Part shown: piece after piece, positions 7,658-11,663 of the stretch
How the letters are laid out: each line of letters begins with the position of its first letter
Position numbering within the stretch: the stretch's first letter is position 1
Notes under the pieces: model-generated
The model's database searches: none
Seen by the model: only the letters and a program-made list of their open reading frames with translations
What the model was told of the DNA's origin: nothing
Source of the DNA: an uncultured Clostridia bacterium
GTDB taxonomy: Bacteria; Bacillota; Clostridia; Christensenellales; Pumilibacteraceae
Reading direction: 5' to 3'
NCBI GenBank assembly: GCA_947588325.1
Contig: CANPYH010000039.1
Coordinates: 1-11,663, forward strand
DNA length: 11,663 nt
Translations under genes and position numbers: made by a program

Positions 7658-7697
7658 GCGGGGGAAACCTTTTTGTGAACAAAAAGGTTTCCCCCGC
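7658..7697. repeat. Hairpin A of E1 (near-perfect palindrome)
   Basis: A perfect 17-bp inverted repeat (arms 7658-7674 and 7681-7697, GCGGGGGAAACC... type) encloses a 6-base loop that can itself close further. Neither side is followed immediately by a T run, so it is not a textbook terminator, although it could block transcription or protect RNA ends. Confidence 0.8.
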
Positions 7698-7783
7698 TCC
7701 CCTTTCCAAAAAAACTTAAAAAATCTTTTTATTTTTTGTTATGGGGTTGTGCGTAATTGAATAACTGATTTTGTATGTTACAA

Positions 7784-7827
7784 GACAATCCCCTCAGGCG
7801 CAACTTGTTGCGCCTGAGGGGATTGTC
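7784..7827. repeat. Hairpin B of E1 (perfect 20-bp palindrome)
   Basis: A perfect 20-bp inverted repeat (7784-7803 and 7808-7827, starting GACAATCCCCTCAGG) encloses a 4-base loop, CTTG. No T tract follows. The outer 14 bases match those of hairpin B in E2 almost completely, while the inner part differs. Confidence 0.85.
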
Positions 7828-7900
7828 ATATCACTTTATCCTTTTGCACAAGTCTGAAACGACCGATTTGAGGAAGGCATGAGCGGGCTCAGGGGCGCGA

Positions 7901-7963
7901 AAATCAAGGCTTCGCGATGGAGTTTACTTAAATAGGTAAATGACCGAGCAGAAGCCGCGATTT
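7901..7963. repeat. Hairpin C of E1 with conserved core
   Basis: Outer arms AAATC...GGCTTC (7901-7905, 7908-7913) pair with GAAGCC...GATTT (7951-7956, 7959-7963). Inside lies the core GGAGTTTAC (7919-7927), an 8-base loop, and GTAAATGAC (7936-7944). TTTAC pairs with GTAAA, followed by a wobble and an AG/GA mismatch step. The core recurs in E2 with unrelated outer arms that also pair. Confidence 0.65.
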
Positions 7964-7992
7964 CTCGTCGTCCATCAGCGGTGCTATGTGCC

Positions 7993-9405
7993 TTACTTCC
8001 CCTTCTTTTTTCGGCTCTTGCCTGCCACTACGCTTATGATCGTAATCACCACTAACGATATTCCCGCGATAATCAGCACTTGTGCCCAAAGCGGCAGGGA
8101 CAGAAACCAATCGAAAGGGCCGCGCTCGGGATCGGACGGGTCGGACGGCTCCGTCGGTTTGGGGTCGGCGGGTTTATCGGGGTTGGGCTTGGGATCGGAC
8201 GTGCCCGAGGAGTTGTTGTCGCTCGGCCGCACGCCGTTATCCGCAATCGGCTCGGGGTCGCGGGTATTACTCGCCCCCGAAGTGAGGACGGCGGTGAGAG
8301 TCTCGGGTGCGTCGTCGGCGTACTCATTGCCGCCCGAGGCGTAGTTATGCGCGCGGTACCTCGTTATACCGCCGCTCGGCAGAATGTCGAAACGGATATC
8401 GCCGAAAAGGTCGGTGCGCTCTATGCGCGTCGGCGAGAACTGCATATCCATAAGCCGTTGCAAAGTCTCTTTGTGCGGGTGTGCGTAGTTATTACCCGCG
8501 TTATTACTGCTGACTATTGTGTAGGTATTGCACCGCTTCTCGACGCTCCTGCACATTATTTTCAGGTACTCCTCGGACGACGACGTGCTGCTTCCGTGGT
8601 GACCGAGCTTGAGTATGTCCGCGTCGAAGCCTTGGCGGAAAGGGTCGTAGCGCGGGTTAATACCCTCCCTTACCTCGCTCACGAACTCCGCCTCGTTTGC
8701 CTTTTCCGCGTCGCCCGACAGTACGATATTCCGCCCGCCGTAGGTCAGCGTCATTATCGGCGAATAGTCGTTAGCGTCGTCGTACGGCCCGCCCATCGGC
8801 GAGTAGAAGTCGAAGGTGTACCCAAAGGTCTCGCCGTCCACCGTAACGCTGCTCTCGATATGGTTAATCTCGGGGTTGGACGGGTCGGTTATGTACACTT
8901 CTTCGGCATTTGTATAGCAATATTCCAGCGCCTTCTTATAAGTCTCGGTGCTCTTTTTTTGGTCAGACTTTGCCGCGCTCGGGTTGTAAGGCCGCCCCGT
9001 TTTGCCCATTTCTGCGATGGCGGGGTCGGTATAGCCCGAGTAGCCACAGATCTGCGAAGGGCGATACACCCTGCCTATTTCATGCCCGCTCAGCACGGTA
9101 GTTATTCCGCCGATATGGTCGGAGTCGGCATGGGTCATGATTACATAGTCCAGCCGTTCCCCCTCTATCGTCGCGGTCAGGTATTCGTCGACCTTTGCGC
9201 AGCTGTCCCCGCGATCCCCCGCGTCTATCAGCATGTTTTTGCCGTCGGGCAACTCGATCAGGCAGGCGTCCGCTTGTCCGCACTCGATAAAGTGAATGCG
9301 CATCACGCCGTCCGTTCCACTCTCCGTCTCGTCGGCACTCACTACGCCAACCGCGCCGAATAACCCAATGGCAAGTATTAGTATTAAAATCAATATCTTT
9401 TTCAT
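7993..9405 (-). CDS. Exported, membrane-anchored metallo-beta-lactamase-fold hydrolase (ComEC/Rec2 C-domain-like)
   Basis: A predicted metal-dependent hydrolase. The 470-residue product has a signal peptide (MKKILILILILAIGLFGAVGVVSA, 1-24), an MBL-fold domain (about 34-350) with metal-ligand motif HADSDH (92-97), GDAE (231-234, Asp232) and LGHHGS (267-272), a Pro/Asp/Ser-rich spacer (about 383-428), a membrane helix (about 437-462) and a basic KSRKKKGK end. Secretion plus a C-terminal anchor would display the enzyme outside the membrane on a flexible stalk. The domain pattern matches the stand-alone proteins related to the ComEC competence C-terminal domain, often predicted nucleases or phosphodiesterases; the substrate is not known. 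No Shine-Dalgarno precedes the ATG (upstream bases are ACTTACAAACAAAA), and repeat hairpin A begins only 18 bases upstream. The gene stands alone between two copies of the same repeat. The start is kept because it gives a complete signal peptide. Confidence 0.82.
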   Translation of the reverse strand: MKKILILILILAIGLFGAVGVVSADETESGTDGVMRIHFIECGQADACLIELPDGKNMLIDAGDRGDSCAKVDEYLTATIEGERLDYVIMTHADSDHIGGITTVLSGHEIGRVYRPSQICGYSGYTDPAIAEMGKTGRPYNPSAAKSDQKKSTETYKKALEYCYTNAEEVYITDPSNPEINHIESSVTVDGETFGYTFDFYSPMGGPYDDANDYSPIMTLTYGGRNIVLSGDAEKANEAEFVSEVREGINPRYDPFRQGFDADILKLGHHGSSTSSSEEYLKIMCRSVEKRCNTYTIVSSNNAGNNYAHPHKETLQRLMDMQFSPTRIERTDLFGDIRFDILPSGGITRYRAHNYASGGNEYADDAPETLTAVLTSGASNTRDPEPIADNGVRPSDNNSSGTSDPKPNPDKPADPKPTEPSDPSDPERGPFDWFLSLPLWAQVLIIAGISLVVITIISVVAGKSRKKKGK

Positions 9406-9423
9406 TTTTGTTTGTAAGTGTTT

Positions 9424-9462
9424 GCGGGGGGACCCTTTGTGTACAAAGGTGGTTTCCCCCGC
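9424..9462. repeat. Hairpin A of E2 (imperfect)
   Basis: GCGGGGG (9424-9430) and CCCCCGC (9456-9462) close a stem that continues through GACC/GGTT and CTTTGT/ACAAAG with mismatches. It corresponds to the 17-bp perfect stem of E1 and lies 18 bases upstream of the MBL start codon. Confidence 0.65.
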
Positions 9463-9514
9463 CCCCTTCCACTAAAAACTTAAAAACTTTTTATTTATTG
9501 TTTGTTATGTTACT

Positions 9515-9530
9515 TATTGTGCTCACAATA
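9515..9530. promoter_or_regulatory. Short palindrome, possible operator
   Basis: TATTGTG-CT-CACAATA has 7-bp arms around a 2-base centre, the size of a small repressor site. Near it on the minus strand TTGCTA and TAACAT, 16 bases apart, could form a weak promoter for the MBL gene. The palindrome lies inside repeat E2, and the matching position in E1 keeps only TTGTGC, so it may be part of the repeat rather than a regulator site. Confidence 0.25.
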
Positions 9531-9550
9531 GCAAACTTGATATGGTGATT

Positions 9551-9583
9551 AACAATCCCGTCAGGCAGACTGAGGGGATTGTT
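9551..9583. repeat. Hairpin B of E2
   Basis: Arms AACAATCCCGTCAG (9551-9564) and CTGAGGGGATTGTT (9570-9583) pair over 14 positions with one mismatch, around a 5-base loop. It is the counterpart of the longer palindrome at 7784-7827. Confidence 0.75.
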
Positions 9584-9657
9584 GTATAAAATTTATCCTC
9601 TTGCCAGCCGGGAACAGTGGACGGCGGAGAGTGGTGCTCAGAGGCACGAGAGAGGTT

Positions 9658-9705
9658 ATTTCGACACAGGAGTTTACTATAATCCGTAAATGACTGTGTC
9701 GAAAT
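9658..9705. repeat. Hairpin C of E2 with conserved core
   Basis: A perfect 12-bp outer stem (ATTTCGACACAG at 9658-9669, CTGTGTCGAAAT at 9694-9705) encloses GGAGTTTAC, loop TATAATCC and GTAAATGAC. The inner 5-bp TTTAC/GTAAA stem is separated from the outer stem by a G-T pair and a tandem G-A step. The core matches E1 almost base for base; the outer arms do not. Confidence 0.75.
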
Positions 9706-9733
9706 GTTCTCGGTTCGTTGCCTATCAGCGCTG

Positions 9734-10555
9734 CTATTGCGCCGTCCCTTCGACTTCCTTGCCAGATAACACCTTGTTTGCCATATTCAAATACGCCGTC
9801 GTCGGCATTATGCGCCGAAGGAAATTGAGGAACTTGTACTTGCCGCCGATGATGTACATGGCTTTACGGCCCTTGACGATCTTTTTGTAGATCTTGTCGG
9901 CGGCTTTGTCGACGGACATACGCTTGCTCTCGCGCGATTCGCCCTTCTTGATGGCGGTGGCGACGCGGTTGCCGTACTTCTCGTTAGTCTGCGCGTCCAC
10001 ATACTTATTCGCGGTGAAGTTGGTCCGAATCTCCCCCGGGCAGATTGTGACCGAGGTTATCCCCGTTTGCGACAACTCCATGCGGAGCGCCTCGCCGAGC
10101 ATAAGCACCGCCGCCTTCGCGCTGCAATATATGGAGTGGAAGGGGGTGGGTGTAAGCCCGCAAATCGAGCTCATAAACACCAGCCGTCCGCCCGCCTTCA
10201 TGTGTTTAAGACAAGCGCGGGTGAGGTATAGCGAGCCGTAGTACGACACGTCCATAACCTGCCGCACGCGCTCCATGGGCACCAGCTCAAGCGCCCCCGA
10301 GATCCCCGAGCCCGCATTGTTTATAACAACGTCTATACGCCCGTACTTCGCCGCTATCTCATCTACCGTCGCCGTCACCTTCTCCTCGTCCGTAACGTCG
10401 CACTTGTAGTTATCCCCCTCTGTCTCGCAAGACCGAGAAAGATTGCACACGGTGTATCCGTCCGCTCTGTACCGCTCCGCAAGCGCCTTGCCTATTCCCG
10501 ATGTCGCTCCCGATATTATTACTACCTTTACTTCGCTACTGCGCCGATCTTTCAT
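9734..10555 (-). CDS. Short-chain dehydrogenase/reductase, copy 1
   Basis: A predicted NAD(P)-dependent oxidoreductase of the classical SDR superfamily; the substrate is unknown. The 273-residue Rossmann protein has SGATSGIG (15-22) for cofactor binding, NNAG (79-82), catalytic Ser in MSS (128-130), YCSAK (Tyr143, Lys147) and CPGEIRTNF (172-180). The last 40 residues are hydrophobic and basic, which might help membrane or lipid-substrate contact. The ATG is one base past the stop of the upstream paralogue and has AGGGGGAG about 5 bases upstream, so the two are one transcript. Residues 11-86 are identical to residues 2-77 of that paralogue, from a perfect DNA repeat, while the remainder is only about 61% identical. 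The first ten residues (MKDRRSSEVK) are unique to this copy. The stop codon lies within repeat E2. Confidence 0.88.
   Translation of the reverse strand: MKDRRSSEVKVVIISGATSGIGKALAERYRADGYTVCNLSRSCETEGDNYKCDVTDEEKVTATVDEIAAKYGRIDVVINNAGSGISGALELVPMERVRQVMDVSYYGSLYLTRACLKHMKAGGRLVFMSSICGLTPTPFHSIYCSAKAAVLMLGEALRMELSQTGITSVTICPGEIRTNFTANKYVDAQTNEKYGNRVATAIKKGESRESKRMSVDKAADKIYKKIVKGRKAMYIIGGKYKFLNFLRRIMPTTAYLNMANKVLSGKEVEGTAQ
10296..10526. repeat. 231-bp perfect direct repeat, copy 1
   Basis: Every base matches 11170-11400 at an offset of 874. It begins at the third base of Lys10 and ends at the second base of Gly87 of the downstream SDR gene. Identity includes all synonymous positions and stops sharply at both ends. 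Confidence 0.95.
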
Positions 10556-10556
10556 T

Positions 10557-11402
10557 TTACTCCCCCTTTGCGCCGCTGTTATTGCCTACGTTGCCGCCCG
10601 CGCTTTCGCCCGATATGTCCGACTTCTTCTCGCGACCGCCGAGCAATCTGTCCGTCAGTTTAAGATATGTCGTCGTGGGCAAAATCTTGTACCCGAGATA
10701 GAGAATTTTGTATATCCCGCCGATAACGTACACAGCCTTGCGCCCCTTGACGCACTTCTTGTATATCTTCGCGGAGATCTTGTCCAGCGGCATACGGTGC
10801 GATTCGCGGTCGGATACTTTTTTAAGCGCGTTTTCCACCCGCTTGCCGTAGCGCGCGTTACTCTCCACTCCCGCATACTTGTTACGGGAAAAGTTGGTCT
10901 TGATCTCCCCCGGGCAGAAGGATATTACTTTAATCCCCGCCTGCGACAACTCCATGCGCAGCGCCTCGCCGAGCATGAGTTCCGCCGCCTTCGCGCTGCA
11001 ATAGACCGAACGGAAGGGTATAGCGGTTATGCCCGATATCGAGCTCATAAAGATTATGCGCCCGCCCCGCTTCATGTATTTCAGACATGCGCGGGTGAGG
11101 TATAACGCGCCGTAGTACGACACGTCCATCGCCTTTTTTATCTCTTTGGTGGGTATAAGCTCGGTCGCGCCCGAGATCCCCGAGCCCGCATTGTTTATAA
11201 CAACGTCTATACGCCCGTACTTCGCCGCTATCTCATCTACCGTCGCCGTCACCTTCTCCTCGTCCGTAACGTCGCACTTGTAGTTATCCCCCTCTGTCTC
11301 GCAAGACCGAGAAAGATTGCACACGGTGTATCCGTCCGCTCTGTACCGCTCCGCAAGCGCCTTGCCTATTCCCGATGTCGCTCCCGATATTATTACTACC
11401 AT
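10557..11402 (-). CDS. Short-chain dehydrogenase/reductase, copy 2
   Basis: First gene of the tandem SDR pair; predicted NAD(P)-dependent oxidoreductase with unknown substrate. The 281-residue product has SGATSGIG (6-13), NNAG (70-73), Ser in MSS (119-121), YCSAK (Tyr134, Lys138) and CPGEIKTNF (163-171), so it should be catalytically competent. The C terminus (about 258-281) is a Gly/Ser/Asn-rich tail not found in the neighbour, following a hydrophobic segment (YKILYLGYKILPTTTYL, 231-247). AAGGAG lies 7 bases before the ATG, which starts directly with the Rossmann strand MVVIISG. A distinct promoter is not certain; a weak one is at 11461-11490. It is one base away from its paralogue, so both should be made together. 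Partly different C-terminal halves suggest related but not identical substrates. Confidence 0.88.
   Translation of the reverse strand: MVVIISGATSGIGKALAERYRADGYTVCNLSRSCETEGDNYKCDVTDEEKVTATVDEIAAKYGRIDVVINNAGSGISGATELIPTKEIKKAMDVSYYGALYLTRACLKYMKRGGRIIFMSSISGITAIPFRSVYCSAKAAELMLGEALRMELSQAGIKVISFCPGEIKTNFSRNKYAGVESNARYGKRVENALKKVSDRESHRMPLDKISAKIYKKCVKGRKAVYVIGGIYKILYLGYKILPTTTYLKLTDRLLGGREKKSDISGESAGGNVGNNSGAKGE
11170..11400. repeat. 231-bp perfect direct repeat, copy 2
   Basis: Identical to 10296-10526. It starts at the G of the ATG of the upstream SDR gene and covers codons 2-77 plus two bases of codon 78. Confidence 0.95.
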
Positions 11403-11460
11403 TTTATCTCCTTAATTCCCGATTGCCGTTACTGTTTGCACCCTAATTCCCCGATTTGCT

Positions 11461-11490
11461 ATTTTATTTTTTGCGCCTTTAACACTCCAA
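11461..11490 (-). promoter_or_regulatory. Weak promoter candidate for the SDR pair
   Basis: On the minus strand TTGGAG (11490-11485), an 18-base spacer and TAAAAT (11466-11461) lie about 60 bases upstream of the SDR start. The -35 and the spacing are suboptimal, so this is tentative. Apart from this and the hairpins at the far right, I see nothing else in 11403-11600. Confidence 0.3.
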
Positions 11491-11604
11491 CTTATTCCGC
11501 CAACACACCAAGTAAGTAATTCTTTTTCATACCCTTATCGCTCCGCCTTACCTCACCAACCCTCACCCCTCACCAAGTCAATAAGTCCTTCACTCGTTGC
11601 GGGG

Positions 11605-11632
11605 TCCGGGACACAGTCGAAAGTGTCCCGGA
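11605..11632. repeat. Perfect 10-bp hairpin near the right edge
   Basis: TCCGGGACAC (11605-11614) and GTGTCCCGGA (11623-11632) pair perfectly around an 8-base loop. On the plus strand a T-rich stretch (GTCTTTTGGTTCTTTT) follows, so it could terminate a plus-strand transcript, but no plus gene is visible. A second inverted repeat, TCTTTTG/CAAAAGA, sits at 11643-11663 and runs into the window edge. Together they look like another intergenic repeat cluster cut by the boundary. Confidence 0.5.
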
Positions 11633-11663
11633 GTCTTTTGGTTCTTTTGGGCTCTACAAAAGA

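Larger units (their letters stand above)
7656..7992. repeat. Composite intergenic repeat, copy E1
   Basis: This copy has three ordered modules in plus orientation: hairpin A (7658-7697), then an A/T tract with CTTAAAAAA and CTTTTTATT and the word TTGTTATG; hairpin B (7784-7827); then TTTATCC (7835), a middle segment with GCTCAGGGGCGCGAAA, and hairpin C (7901-7963) ending with ATCAGCGGTGCTAT just before the MBL stop codon. The same modules recur in order, orientation and spacing at 9422-9743. The stretch carries no credible ORF. It fills the gap between the MBL gene and the GH3 promoter. It is either a dispersed repeat of this genome or a structured RNA/DNA element. Confidence 0.75.
9422..9743. 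repeat. Composite intergenic repeat, copy E2
   Basis: This is a second copy of the E1 element in the same orientation. It has hairpin A (9424-9462, imperfect), an A/T tract with CTTAAAAAC and CTTTTTATT, TTGTTATG (9502), hairpin B (9551-9583), TTTATCC (9592), GCTCAGAGGCACGAGA and hairpin C (9658-9705), ending with ATCAGCGCTGCTAT. Similarity to E1 is patchy but colinear throughout, so the two are old copies of one family. Its last ten bases or so lie inside the SDR gene at 9734-10555 and include that gene's TAG stop. Confidence 0.75.

Noticed and set aside
8080..9363. A 427-codon plus-strand frame opposite the MBL gene
   Set aside because: It is an in-register antisense shadow from the same codon avoidance, without ribosome site or recognisable protein features.
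7656..9743. CRISPR array or transposon ends
   Set aside because: There are only two copies, separated by a whole gene, with no regular spacers, no transposase and no terminal inverted repeats joining them.
7656..9743. Integron cassette with attC sites
   Set aside because: The repeats lack the terminal RYYYAAC/GTTRRRY boxes, conserve the centre rather than the ends of the hairpin, and no integrase gene is present.

Overview
This is a bacterial window in which every convincing gene lies on the minus strand, so transcription runs from high to low coordinates. The paired glgC/glgD genes (a catalytic ADP-glucose pyrophosphorylase plus its degenerate partner), good AGGAGG-type ribosome sites, intrinsic terminators and a cytosolic GH3 beta-glucosidase point to Bacillota, most likely class Clostridia and plausibly an uncultured gut lineage. 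The exact family cannot be read from this window. Sense frames largely avoid TTA, CTA and TCA codons, which produces very long antisense shadow frames that are not genes.

Layout from right to left, in the direction of transcription. (1) 11403-11663 is an upstream region with hairpins and a weak promoter candidate. (2) 10557-11402 and 9734-10555 are two tandem short-chain dehydrogenase/reductase (SDR) paralogues. They share a perfect 231-bp direct repeat over their NAD(P)-binding halves but only about 61% amino-acid identity beyond it. (3) 9422-9743 is a structured intergenic repeat, copy E2. (4) 7993-9405 encodes an exported, membrane-anchored metallo-beta-lactamase-fold protein. (5) 7656-7992 is the second copy of the repeat, E1, in the same orientation. 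(6) 7224-7593 holds a strong promoter and a leader of about 335 nt for the beta-glucosidase gene, with an attenuator-like structure. (7) 4491-7223 encodes the GH3 beta-glucosidase and 3050-4411 a GtrA-like membrane protein with a charged helical tail; these are probably one operon. (8) 1607-2788 (glgC) and 495-1607 (glgD) overlap by one base and are followed by a terminator. (9) 1-307 contains a strong promoter with an A/T-rich upstream element and a structured leader that looks like that of an rRNA operon whose genes lie beyond the left edge.

Functionally, the left half reads as carbohydrate handling. Beta-glucosides are cleaved in the cytoplasm by GH3, and glucose 1-phosphate is activated to ADP-glucose by GlgC/GlgD for glycogen synthesis. 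The right half is more accessory in character: the SDR pair with a recent conversion tract, and an exported MBL protein bracketed by two diverged copies of one composite repeat. The most unusual signal is that repeat. It has three ordered hairpin modules, and its last hairpin keeps an invariant core inside stems whose sequences differ completely between the copies while still pairing.
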